A stretch of 64,000 bases of DNA from Nitrospirota bacterium (GTDB taxonomy: Bacteria > Nitrospirota > Nitrospiria > Nitrospirales > Nitrospiraceae), in assembly GCA_040757595.1 (NCBI GenBank), contig JBFLWP010000014.1, forward strand, positions 1-64,000, written 5' to 3'. The position numbers and the translations under genes are program-made. Positions 55,728 to 63,189 of the stretch are shown here, piece after piece. Within the stretch, counting starts at the first letter, position 1; each line of letters begins with the position of its first letter. The notes beneath the pieces were generated by a model, which saw nothing but the letters and a program-made list of their open reading frames with translations, was not told where the DNA came from and searched no databases.

Positions 55728-56002
55728 GCCTTGTCCAGCTCAGCCAGAAACTCCTTCACGCCCTTCGAGACCTTGACCCGACCTTTGCGAAAATCCTGCT
55801 CGACCTTGCGCTCTTCTTCCTGCCAGCGCTTCGACCAGAACCACAGTTGACTTCGATCCACCGTCGCCAGCGGTTTGATCAGAATCCCGTCCTCACGCAC
55901 CTCAAAATCCACCAGATCGCCGACTTTGATCTGCGCCTGCTTCCGCACCGCCGCCGGCAGAGTAATCTGATAGTTACGCTGAACCTTGGCCGCCGCTCCC
56001 AT
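55724..56002 (-). CDS. AbrB/SpoVT-type antitoxin
   Basis: 92 aa. N-terminal swapped-hairpin DNA-binding domain KVQRNYQITLPAAVRKQAQIKVGDLVDFEVREDGILIKP, then a charged C-terminal helix (EEERKVEQDFRKGRVKVSKGVKEFLAELDKA) that would bind the toxin. Encoded before the toxin as in typical type II operons. The pairing of an AbrB-type antitoxin with a RelE-type toxin is less common than with MazF or VapC toxins. Confidence 0.85.
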   Translation of the reverse strand: MGAAAKVQRNYQITLPAAVRKQAQIKVGDLVDFEVREDGILIKPLATVDRSQLWFWSKRWQEEERKVEQDFRKGRVKVSKGVKEFLAELDKA

Positions 56003-56089
56003 CGGAACCTCCGAATAACAGAATTTCAGAAAGACAGAAAAATACTACTCCCTCGCCGTTTGTCCGTCAAGGGCGACCCGTCCGTGAAC

Positions 56090-56165
56090 GCTGAATGATG
56101 AGTGCTGAGTGATGAATGGCGGATAGGTACGTCTGCGGCCTTGCCAGCCGGCCTTGACGACCAAC
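56090..56165 (+). repeat. Direct repeat 2 flanking the toxin-antitoxin pair
   Basis: GCTGAATGATGAGTGCTGAG, TGATGAATGGCGGA, ACGTCTGCGGCC, ending ACGACCAACC. Same orientation as 55360-55434; together they bracket about 650 nt containing only the toxin and antitoxin genes. Confidence 0.8.
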
Positions 56166-56185
56166 CGGGGAATATTTAGGCAGTC

Positions 56186-56575
56186 TTAGTCTTTGCGCCA
56201 CAAAAGCGGCATCAGGGCGAATAGGCCGAGCATGAGGAGGTAGACCGCTCCTGCCACTGGGTCTCGGTAGGCCAGGTATTCCGAGATCATGAGACCACGA
56301 AGCCAGAGCACGACCGTGAGCTCGCAGGCCAGAAGGAAGATTAGCGCAACACCGCCGACCGCCAGAAGTCTGAGTGGGGTGGACGGCTTGACGAACCGGC
56401 GGGAGACCCACCGCGCCGCGAAGATAATCACGACGAGCATGACAGGGGCCTCGATCAGCTCGGCTGCCCGTTCGCTCACGCGCGGCACCAGCCACAGCAC
56501 GCGAATCGGCCCGAGCACGAAGCCGGCCCCGAACACGAGGATAAAATAGACCGCTCCGGCCTTCAAAACCTGCAT
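56186..56575 (-). CDS. Four-helix membrane protein, unknown
   Basis: 129 aa from ATG 56575; the longer frame runs into the upstream repeat element. Four TM helices at about 7-25, 40-57, 70-95 and 105-125. A basic loop RWVSRRFVKPSTP separates helices 2 and 3. No named family recognised. Upstream lies copy B of the dispersed repeat; downstream the direct repeat of the toxin-antitoxin cassette. Confidence 0.7.
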   Translation of the reverse strand: MQVLKAGAVYFILVFGAGFVLGPIRVLWLVPRVSERAAELIEAPVMLVVIIFAARWVSRRFVKPSTPLRLLAVGGVALIFLLACELTVVLWLRGLMISEYLAYRDPVAGAVYLLMLGLFALMPLLWRKD

Positions 56576-56587
56576 GATCAAATCCCG

Positions 56588-56815
56588 GCTCGAAACAGAC
56601 AGAGCCGCGGCTGACGAACGGCGGCCAGGTTCGGCGCCGGACACGATGCGTTGACCTCATGCCGGCTCCCCTCGGTCTTACCGTTGGCCGGTCGCCTCAT
56701 CGGATTAGAAGAACGGCGACCCGGCACCCTCTCCGCCTCCCAACACGCTCATTCCCGCCGTGCCGGACGCCTCACTGCCCATCCGTTCCATCCGCGGCGA
56801 AAGAGGGAAGGTGTT
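56588..56815 (-). repeat. Dispersed ~200-bp repeat, copy B
   Basis: Minus-strand copy. In order: GGATGGAACGGATGGGC, AGGGTGCCGGGTCGCCGTTC, TTCTAATCCGATGAGGCGAC (56710-56691), CGGCCAACGGTA, CAACGCATCGTG, and the end block CGTTCGTCAGCCGCGGCT just before the membrane-protein gene. Confidence 0.75.
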
Positions 56816-56860
56816 GCGACGCAGGACCAGTCAGCCCGCCGCACAGAGCCGCAACTCAAA

Positions 56861-56901
56861 AAAGTGAAAAGGCGACGAGTCGCTCGCAGACCCGTCGCCT
56901 T
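56861..56901 (-). terminator. Intrinsic terminator of the DUF6933 gene
   Basis: On the minus strand AAGGCGACG (56901-56893) pairs with CGTCGCCTT (56877-56869), followed by TTCACTTTTTT. 66 nt downstream of the DUF6933 stop. The rest of 56576-56966 holds copy B and no gene. Confidence 0.75.
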
Positions 56902-56966
56902 CCTGAAGCGACGGTCAAGTTCTCTCAGCAGGAGTTAATGATAAGGATTCCCGCCCCTATTTTCTC

Positions 56967-57473
56967 TCACATGCCTAATTGCAACCGTCCACTTTGAAAC
57001 AATGCAGCGGTGAGGCGGTCCGCCGACTGGTAGCCAATCGGTCGTGATGGCATCTGCGCCAACTCCAAACAGATCGCCACTGTGTTATCGGCACGAGGCC
57101 TCGTCGAGAAATAGCCCTTGGCTTGAAAGGCGAAGTCGTTCATCGCACCCAGGACCCGCCGACTGCGGGGCTTCGAGAATGCCACCTCGCTAGAAGCGGC
57201 GACTTCTCGGGTAACCAGGTCCTCTCGAATACCAAGACCCTGAAGAATGGCCGCCAAAGCTGGCGCGAACGCGGAGGGGAAAGGCGCGTTTCGCGCTGGG
57301 ATGATGACCGGAAGGAGCGATCGCTCACTCTGGCAGAGCACCAGGCGCGTGGGGCCGATGTTCAGCAGGCTCACGTACCAATCGCCAAGGATTCCAGACA
57401 ACGCCGGCACATCGTCCTGCGGCTGGATCCGAAATCGGCGAACGACCCGTCCGGTGCACCTGAAGATCACCAT
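56967..57473 (-). CDS. DUF6933-like protein
   Basis: 168 aa. Starts MVIFRCTGRVVRRFRI; conserved blocks GDWYVSLLNIGPTRLVLCQSERSLLPVIIPAR and FSKPRSRRVLGAMNDFAFQAKGYF fit DUF6933, small proteins of unknown function often found with toxin-antitoxin-like genes. 35 nt downstream of a broken addiction-module gene, on the same strand. The enzymatic role is unknown; context suggests it may once have been part of a two-gene module. Confidence 0.7.
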   Translation of the reverse strand: MVIFRCTGRVVRRFRIQPQDDVPALSGILGDWYVSLLNIGPTRLVLCQSERSLLPVIIPARNAPFPSAFAPALAAILQGLGIREDLVTREVAASSEVAFSKPRSRRVLGAMNDFAFQAKGYFSTRPRADNTVAICLELAQMPSRPIGYQSADRLTAALFQSGRLQLGM

Positions 57474-57507
57474 GCGAAAGCTGGTCGATCACGCCTATTG
57501 GGGGGAA

Positions 57508-57752
57508 TCAGAACGACTGATCTCGTAGCTTACGTTCGATCTCCGCGCGCACATCTTCCCAGGGCTGACCTGGGGCAGGGTTGGCCTTGTAGGTTTTCAG
57601 CCGTTCTTGGAGAATGCGCAAATGCCAGTCGGGAACCGGTACTTTTTGGGGAGAGGCGGCGATCCGTTCCCAGAGAGACTGAACGTAATCGATCTACTCG
57701 TCACCGAGAGATCGTTGAACCCTGGAGGCGGGTTGGGAATGATCTTGGACAT
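57508..57752 (-). pseudogene. Broken addiction-module antitoxin (TIGR02574-like)
   Basis: ATG 57752 reads MSKIIPNPPPGFNDLSV, then the frame is lost. The continuation in another frame reads DE-stop-IDYVQSLWERIAAS, PQKVPVPDWHLRILQERLK, TYKANPAPGQPWEDVRAEI, ERKLRDQSF and stop (57508). Both halves fit the small antitoxin family (PDWHLRILQERLK...W..V). One base is missing near 57702 and the expected Lys codon is TAG, so there are two lesions: real decay rather than one sequencing slip. A TTGTTT-N16-TATACT promoter survives. Confidence 0.8.
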
Positions 57753-57771
57753 GCAGAGAACCCCTTGGGGC

Positions 57772-57799
57772 AGTATAGCGCAAGCCCAGGGGCAAACAA
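57772..57799 (-). promoter_or_regulatory. Promoter of the broken antitoxin/DUF6933 unit
   Basis: Minus strand TTGTTT (57799-57794), 16-nt spacer, TATACT (57777-57772), 20 nt before the ATG at 57752. The plus strand 57753-58008 holds no gene. Confidence 0.6.
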
Positions 57800-58008
57800 A
57801 GCAGCCTCGCTCACTCTCTTCAAGACCGTCGTGCCATTCGTTATTGCCCTCTTAGTGCGCAAGAAAAAACTCCCGACACCTTTTCCACTTCACTCAAGTA
57901 CTCCGCGCAGCGTCCATTTTCTTGTAGACTGTACCCCGGCTATGCGAAACGCGCTACATGAACGTCTGTCGAAACAAGGACCTCCATCCCCCTCTTCTCG
58001 GCCTCTGC

Positions 58009-58621
58009 CTACAACGTACGTATTCTCGCGCACGGTCGATGAGTAAGGGATAATGGAGAGCTTCGGCGTATAGAGTCACGAAAGGTTACAGAGTTATAAA
58101 AGTCTTCGAGCGGGATGTACACGCCAACAGATTTCGCCCACTCCCTGAGGCGCCCGTTGCACGCGATGTCCCAAGAAATGACCTCGATACCCCAGCCATG
58201 GTTCGCCAGACGCTCAAGGTCAGCGTGAAAGCCAGCGCCAGTTTCGTATCCTGCACCATCGCCAGTCATGAGTACTGCTATCCCGGGCGAGAGAGCATCA
58301 ACGAGCGCGCGAAGCATGTGAACGTAAACATTGGTCAACACCTTGCTCTTTCCCTGAACCAGCACCGCGCTCATAAAGCTCAACCGTCACTCCGGTCTCC
58401 CGTAATCGCTTCCAAACTCGCTCGAGTTCAGGGGGTACTGACCCGACACACACTCCTTGAACCACGTCCCGCCCCGCCCTTGCGAGGTCGAACATGTTGT
58501 CAAATTGAATCCGAATTTCGCGCTCCGCGACAAAGCCCTCCTTCCTGCGTGCGACGTATTGGGCCGGAATGAAGATGTTGGAGTTGTCCCAGAAGATGTA
58601 GACCTTGTCTCTCTCTGGCAT
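58009..58621 (-). pseudogene. Frameshifted NYN-domain (DUF88/PIN-like) protein
   Basis: ATG 58621 after GGAGGGGGT gives MPERDKVYIFWDNSNIFIPA, and continues to VTVELYERGAGSGKEQGVDQ. Around 58330-58345 the frame shifts; the other frame gives VHMLRALVDALSPGIAVLMT, GDGAGYETGAGFHADLERL and GWGIEVISWDIACNGRLR, ending at 58009. Together the parts make a full NYN RNase-like domain: N-terminal DNS motif and later GDGAGYE acidic site. One frameshift only, so a sequencing or assembly error cannot be excluded. Confidence 0.75.
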
Positions 58622-58744
58622 ACCCCCTCCATTTCGGCATGCCAACGCGCGTCTTCAGCGGCGACTACACAACGGCAAATCCTATAGGCTTTTGCACCTC
58701 ATGGCAAGGGGAGCGGCCCATGAGCGGCCGGTCCCCGTCACTCA

Positions 58745-58945
58745 ATTCTCTTTGCCTCGGCTGGAAGGGATGGGCATGGAGGCTATCGCCATGGCGGGAA
58801 CGAGATGTTGGAGAGCAGAGCGGGTGCCGGGCGCCGTTCTTTTATTCCGATGAGGCGGCCGGCCAACAGTACGGTATGGGACAGCCGTGGAGGCTCAACG
58901 CATCATGGCGGAGCCGGAACTGCCCGCCCTTCGTCAGCCGAGGCT
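58745..58945 (+). repeat. Dispersed ~200-bp repeat, copy C
   Basis: Lies in the gene-free stretch 58622-58966. In order: CGGCTGGAAGGGATGGGC, GCGGGTGCCGGGCGCCGTTC, TTTTATTCCGATGAGGCGGC (58839-58858), CGGCCAACAGTA, CAACGCATCATGG and CGCCCTTCGTCAGCCGAGGCT. Matches copies A and B block by block. Confidence 0.75.
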
Positions 58946-58966
58946 GTCTTTCTTGTAGAGAAGGAG

Positions 58967-60196
58967 TCAGATGGATCGGATTACCTCGATGTTTGCCGAT
59001 GCTGGAATGCGTCCGACGGTTGCCTCACGGTCCTTGCGCTGCGCCCGCACGATCTGGTCAATTCGCACGATCGCGCCCCGGTGCCAGTCGTCGAACGCTT
59101 CGTTCGTCGCGGACCGCTCGCGGTCCAGCCGCCCGACCTCGGGCCTCCCTGTTTCATTGCACAGCCAGGCCCGCTTCTCGCCTTTCATGACCCGCAGCTC
59201 GCTGACCGCCCGATACACATCGGGAGCCCGTCGCACGAGGCTCTTCCCGTCCTTGCGCAGAATCAGATAGGCGAACTTCAGCGCATCCTTGATGAAGCCC
59301 ACCTCCCGATCCAGCGCCGCCACGACAGGGGGCGGCGTCCAGGGCCGCTCCTCGTGGCACCAATCCTCTTCCTTGACGAGCGCCGGACAGGGCCGCTCGT
59401 GCAGACAGGGGCTGTAGACGGTGCAGGCTCCGTCCGCCACCAGCCGATCCCGAAACCGGTGCAGCTCCCGCGCCGTCTCCCGCAGGGCCGGCTCCACGAT
59501 CAGCAGGGTGCCGTGCCGATCGAGCCGCCCCAGTAGATCGCGGACCAGCTCGACCCGCCGCTCAACCGGCTCGCGGGCCTTGCGGAAGAGCTCGTTCAGC
59601 GCGTGGCTGACGACGATCAGGTCGTAGGGCCGGTCCTCCCGCTTGGCCATCCGGTCCAGCCGGGCGGTCCGCTCCAGATCGGCCTGCAGGGTCAGGAGAC
59701 TGGCGCTCTGCACCGGGGCGATCCGCTCATAGGCCCGCCACAGGTCCGCACAGTCTCGGAGGGCGCGTTGGGACCGGTCCATGGCGATCGCCTGGAGCGG
59801 GCGATTGCCCAGTCCGAGACGATCGGTGAACCAGTCCAGCAGGGCCAGCGAGGCCGAGCCGGGCCCGCTCCCCAGATCCAGGACCAGGAACGGCTGCGAG
59901 GAGCCCGCTCCCTGCGGAGGCGGCATCTCCTCCAGCAACAGCCGGACCTTGGCCAGGTTCACCGGCACATAGTAGGACAGGTAGGCGAGGCGGAGCCGGT
60001 CGTCGTCCAGGTAGGAGGCGGCAAGGGAATCCCGTTCGCGCGTGAAGAGGCGGGACAGCCGCAGGACGCCCCGGACGACCTCCTGATCGGCCCTCCCTGC
60101 CTCGTCCGGCCCCCGTCGCCCGGAAACCTCGGACAGGGCGCGGAGGACCGCCTCCGACAGCCGGAAGCTCCGGGGCCCGCCGGTCCGGTTGACCAT
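58967..60196 (-). CDS. Rsm22/METTL17-like ribosome-associated methyltransferase-fold protein
   Basis: 409 aa. Rossmann methyltransferase core FLVLDLGSGPGSASLALLDWF (about 105-125), AMDRSQRAL and YDLIVVSHALNEL. A cysteine group CTVYSPCLHERPCPALVKEEDWC (about 245-270) matches the [4Fe-4S]-binding cysteines of mitochondrial METTL17/Rsm22, which act in small-subunit assembly. The bacterial protein's exact role is unproven. Divergent from a small gene 48 nt away. Confidence 0.82.
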   Translation of the reverse strand: MVNRTGGPRSFRLSEAVLRALSEVSGRRGPDEAGRADQEVVRGVLRLSRLFTRERDSLAASYLDDDRLRLAYLSYYVPVNLAKVRLLLEEMPPPQGAGSSQPFLVLDLGSGPGSASLALLDWFTDRLGLGNRPLQAIAMDRSQRALRDCADLWRAYERIAPVQSASLLTLQADLERTARLDRMAKREDRPYDLIVVSHALNELFRKAREPVERRVELVRDLLGRLDRHGTLLIVEPALRETARELHRFRDRLVADGACTVYSPCLHERPCPALVKEEDWCHEERPWTPPPVVAALDREVGFIKDALKFAYLILRKDGKSLVRRAPDVYRAVSELRVMKGEKRAWLCNETGRPEVGRLDRERSATNEAFDDWHRGAIVRIDQIVRAQRKDREATVGRIPASANIEVIRSI

Positions 60197-60243
60197 GAAA
60201 AAGACCCTCGTGTATGCTGGACCCCTACGAGCGAGGAGCCGTC

Positions 60244-60492
60244 ATGACCGACACGTTGCTACAGGCCTATCATGAAGTCGAGCGCGCGATGGAGCGGTAC
60301 AACCAGGCGCTCACGGAGCAGGTGGAGCGTCTGCGGTCTTCTGAGTCCGCCGACGCCGACAAGCTGGAGCGCATGACGCACGGAGCCAGAGCCATGCGCG
60401 ACAGCAGCCTCATCTACCTCTCCTACGCGAAGTTCATCGCCTACGGGATGCCGGACAGCGAGGAGATGGTCCAGGACGATCTGCAAGGATAG
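60244..60492 (+). CDS. Small helical hypothetical protein
   Basis: 82 aa from ATG 60244 with GAGGAG 8 nt upstream. Almost wholly helical: LLQAYHEVERAMERYNQALTEQVERLRSS likely forms a coiled coil; the rest is DKLERMTHGARAMRDSSLIYLSYAKFIAYGMPDSEEM. No family recognised. TATGCT (about 60210) may serve as -10. Ends in a shared terminator. Confidence 0.65.
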   Translation: MTDTLLQAYHEVERAMERYNQALTEQVERLRSSESADADKLERMTHGARAMRDSSLIYLSYAKFIAYGMPDSEEMVQDDLQG

Positions 60493-60495
60493 ACG

Positions 60496-60555
60496 TCGCT
60501 CGTCGTTCGTGAAGCGTAAAGCGCGCACGAGATACGAACGCCGCTTCACGAGCGA
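60496..60555. repeat. Intergenic inverted word repeat (GTGAAGCG family), second copy
   Basis: TCGCTCGT (60496-60503) and CGTGAAGCG (60508-60516) pair with CGCTTCACG (60542-60550) and ACGAGCGA (60548-60555). The inner sequence GCGCACGAGATACGAACGCC parallels GCGCACGACGAGATGCGAAC at 2545-2564. Confidence 0.75.
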
Positions 60556-60570
60556 CGAAGCCGAAAAACG

Positions 60571-60602
60571 AAGAGCCCGATCCCGTCCGGGATCGGGCTC
60601 TT
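60571..60602. terminator. Bidirectional intrinsic terminator
   Basis: Perfect 14-bp stem AAGAGCCCGATCCC / GGGATCGGGCTCTT with loop GTCC. Read on the minus strand it is followed by CGTTTTT, serving the oxidoreductase operon; on the plus strand by GCGTTT, serving the small gene. Confidence 0.88.
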
Positions 60603-60623
60603 GCGTTTCGGCCAACCCTCGAC

Positions 60624-62021
60624 TCAGATGTTCTGCATGAAGTGGGTGACCATCGCCGGGTCCACGTCCGTCGTCCCCATGACCTGGGACATCGGCACGT
60701 TGGTGGACTTTTTGCCGGTCAGGCCGGACTCCACTTCGTCCACGATCAATTCCACCGGCATGGACTGGCCGCCGTACACGTGCGGCCCGGCGATGATCTT
60801 GGCCCTGGAGTGTCCGTAGATCGCCGTGGCCACGTCCTTGGCCAGCCAGCCGACGTAGTTGAACTCGGGGATCACGATCAGCTTGGCCTTCGCGCAAAGC
60901 TGCCGGAGCTCCCGGGTCGGGAACGGCCGGAGCGACCGGATCTTGATGAGCCCGACCTTGATCCCCTTCTCCGCACAGAGCCGGATCGCCTCCCGGGACT
61001 GGGCCACGGCGCTGCCCGACGCGACCAGCACGGCGTCGGCATCCTCGACGTCGTAGGCCGTGCACAGCCCGTCCATGTATTTCTCGATGTACCGGCGCGC
61101 GCGCTCGTTAGCCGCCCACACCTCCTGCTGCCAGACCGCGTGGATGTTGTAGGCCATGAAGTTCGACTTCTGCACGGGCGCGTCGCGCGAGAGCCGGGCC
61201 GGCGGATTCTCGGCGTCCAGCACGGGGACCGCCCCGCGCCACGCCTCCCGGGGCGGGAGCTTGATCCCCTTCTCCTGCATGTGCACGTAGCCGCGCGCGT
61301 GCGTCACGAAGAACCCGTCGCAGGCCACGCCGACCGGCAGGGTCACGTCGTTCTTCTCGCTGATGATGAACCCCTTCATGATGAAATCGTAGACGTCCTG
61401 CTGATTCTCCGCGTGAAACAGCACCATGCCGCTGTTCAGCAGGTAGGCGATCTCGATGTTGTCCGGCTGGATGGCCAGCGGCGCGTTCACGACCCGGCAG
61501 GTGAAAAACGCGACGGCCGGCAGCCGGTGGCCCGGCCAGGAGGAGATGCCCTCCAGCCCGCGCAGCGTACCGGGGCCCGCCGTGGCGGTGAAGCAGCGCA
61601 CGCCCGCCCGTGAGCCGCCGGCGATGGCGGCCATCACGCCGATCTCCTCTTCGCCCCGGTAATACTCCTTGACGTACCCCTCCCCGTAGAGCACCCCCAC
61701 GAGCTGCATGGTCTCGCTCTGGGGGGTGATCGGATAGGCGATCGCCAGGTCCACGTTGGATCGCCGGATGGCTTCCTTGGCGGCCTCGCTCCCCGTGATG
61801 AACTCGCGGGTGCGCGGGGCCTCCATGAACATGTGCTCGGGCGTGACGACCTTCTGCTTCTTGGCCTCCCCGTGCGGGTCCTTCTTGACGTCCGTCGGTT
61901 TCGGAGCCGCCACGCTGGTGATCGGATCGCCCTGGGGATTCGTTTTCTGCTCCGGCTCGAGGCTCGCGACCGAGTCGCCCTGCGGGTTGGCCTTGACAGC
62001 GGCTTTCGAGGATTCGCTCAT
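60624..62021 (-). CDS. 2-oxoacid:ferredoxin oxidoreductase alpha subunit
   Basis: 465 aa. After a 65-residue hydrophilic extension comes the OFOR alpha domain: FITGSEAAKEAIRRSNVDLAIAYPITPQSE (typical substrate-pocket start), FTATAGPGTLRGLEGI and the C-terminal domain II (ADAVLVASGSAVAQSREAI, GLIKIRSLRPFP). Reductively carboxylates acetyl-CoA to pyruvate or succinyl-CoA to 2-oxoglutarate; which is not settled by sequence alone. The extension has three related units: NPQGDSVASL, NPQGDPITSV and DPHGE. Last gene of the operon. Confidence 0.9.
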   Translation of the reverse strand: MSESSKAAVKANPQGDSVASLEPEQKTNPQGDPITSVAAPKPTDVKKDPHGEAKKQKVVTPEHMFMEAPRTREFITGSEAAKEAIRRSNVDLAIAYPITPQSETMQLVGVLYGEGYVKEYYRGEEEIGVMAAIAGGSRAGVRCFTATAGPGTLRGLEGISSWPGHRLPAVAFFTCRVVNAPLAIQPDNIEIAYLLNSGMVLFHAENQQDVYDFIMKGFIISEKNDVTLPVGVACDGFFVTHARGYVHMQEKGIKLPPREAWRGAVPVLDAENPPARLSRDAPVQKSNFMAYNIHAVWQQEVWAANERARRYIEKYMDGLCTAYDVEDADAVLVASGSAVAQSREAIRLCAEKGIKVGLIKIRSLRPFPTRELRQLCAKAKLIVIPEFNYVGWLAKDVATAIYGHSRAKIIAGPHVYGGQSMPVELIVDEVESGLTGKKSTNVPMSQVMGTTDVDPAMVTHFMQNI

Positions 62022-62061
62022 CGTGTCACCTCTTGGAATCTATCGGCAGGACGCGGGCGCC

Positions 62062-62826
62062 CTACGCTTCCCGTTGCATGTGCTCGGCCTTGTGCCCGAA
62101 GGCGGCCGCGCTGGCCAGGCCGGCTTCCGTCGGCACGAACTCGAGCGGATTCGTGTGGGTCTTGCCTCCGTGCACCTTCGACTGGAGGCCCGTGAAGCGG
62201 ACGTTCTCCCCGTTCGCGGGCAGCTTGAGGCCCATCTGCTCCCGCACCCGCTTGAACACCTGCGCCGCCCAGCGCAGCTTCGCCGCATCGCAGTCCCGGA
62301 TGGTCAGCATGGCGTCCTCGTGGCCCTGCTCGGCGCAGAGGGCGCTGGTGCAGCAGTTGGTCCCCGCCCGGATCATCTTGAGCGTCAAGTTCGCGTAGTG
62401 GCAGTGCACACCGACGAAGATGCATGCCTCGATCTTGTTGCCCCAGATGGTCAGGTTCGGATGGTTGGGGTTGATGACTTCCTCCGGGTCGATCTTGGGG
62501 TATTTCGGCCGGTAGTCCGGCATGGGGATGATCAGCACTTCCGGAATCTGCGCCGCGATCTCCAGAACCGCCCTGGCCTTGTCCGCGGCGTGCTCGTTCC
62601 AGGCCCACAGCACCATCGGGCCGGGGAAGAGCGTCGCGTTCGGGCTCGTGAGCATCTTCCGGGCGATCTCCTCCATGACCTTTTCCTCGTCCTCGTGGTG
62701 GCCGTAGAAGAGGCCCTGGCCCGGCTCCGGCAGCGAGACGCCGAGCTGCGCGGCCGAGGGAGGATGGAATCCGGCCGGCCCCGGAATGATGATCGGTTCG
62801 CGTACCTGCTGGCTGCTCGTTTTCAC
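62062..62826 (-). CDS. CO-dehydrogenase-beta-like accessory subunit of the oxidoreductase
   Basis: 254 aa. It lacks a TPP motif, so it is not the catalytic beta subunit. The sequence (PNATLFPGPMVLWAWNEHAADKA; PMPDYRPKYPKIDPEEVINPNHPNLTIWGNKIEACIFVGVHCHYANLTLKMIRAGTNCCTSALCAE) fits the extra 'carbon monoxide dehydrogenase beta subunit family' member seen in multi-subunit OFORs of Aquificae and Nitrospira-type rTCA bacteria. Its role is unknown. Several conserved Cys/His (HCHY, TNCCTSALC) could bind a metal; that is speculation. Confidence 0.8.
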   Translation of the reverse strand: MKTSSQQVREPIIIPGPAGFHPPSAAQLGVSLPEPGQGLFYGHHEDEEKVMEEIARKMLTSPNATLFPGPMVLWAWNEHAADKARAVLEIAAQIPEVLIIPMPDYRPKYPKIDPEEVINPNHPNLTIWGNKIEACIFVGVHCHYANLTLKMIRAGTNCCTSALCAEQGHEDAMLTIRDCDAAKLRWAAQVFKRVREQMGLKLPANGENVRFTGLQSKVHGGKTHTNPLEFVPTEAGLASAAAFGHKAEHMQREA

Positions 62827-62844
62827 TCCGCGTCTCCCTGGAGA

Positions 62845-63168
62845 TTACCCGACGACCGGGCTGGCCAGCTTGGCCGTGGTGCCCTTGTCGTCGTACGTCA
62901 CGTTGTCGGTGATCGCCGCCTGCGGCAACTGGTCGATCATGATCATCTTGATCGCGTGGTGCTTGGCCATGTTGTCGCAGACCCAGACGCACTGCGCGCA
63001 GCCTTTGCAGCGATCCACCGCCACGTAGGCCGCTCCGTACTTGTAGCCCTTCTCCTTGCCGGCCTCCGGGTTGTAGAGAATCGTGTTGGCCTCGGGACAG
63101 AACTGCGTGCAGAGCTTGCAGCTCGTCTGGGCGCAGATGTCAACGTTGATATCGGCGACGAGATACAT
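62845..63168 (-). CDS. Oxidoreductase delta (2x[4Fe-4S]) subunit
   Basis: 107-aa ferredoxin-like protein with two cluster motifs: CAQTSCKLCTQFCP and CKGCAQCVWVC. The first is a variant, with the first pair spaced CxxxxC. Relays electrons between the TPP site and external ferredoxin. Tightly placed between the gamma subunit (21 nt) and the CODH-beta-like subunit (18 nt). Confidence 0.9.
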   Translation of the reverse strand: MYLVADINVDICAQTSCKLCTQFCPEANTILYNPEAGKEKGYKYGAAYVAVDRCKGCAQCVWVCDNMAKHHAIKMIMIDQLPQAAITDNVTYDDKGTTAKLASPVVG

Positions 63169-63189
63169 CGAATCCTCTTTCTGCGGCGA

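Noticed and set aside
62062-62826. TPP-binding beta subunit of the oxidoreductase
   Set aside because: No GDG...N thiamine motif; sequence fits the extra CODH-beta-like subunit instead.
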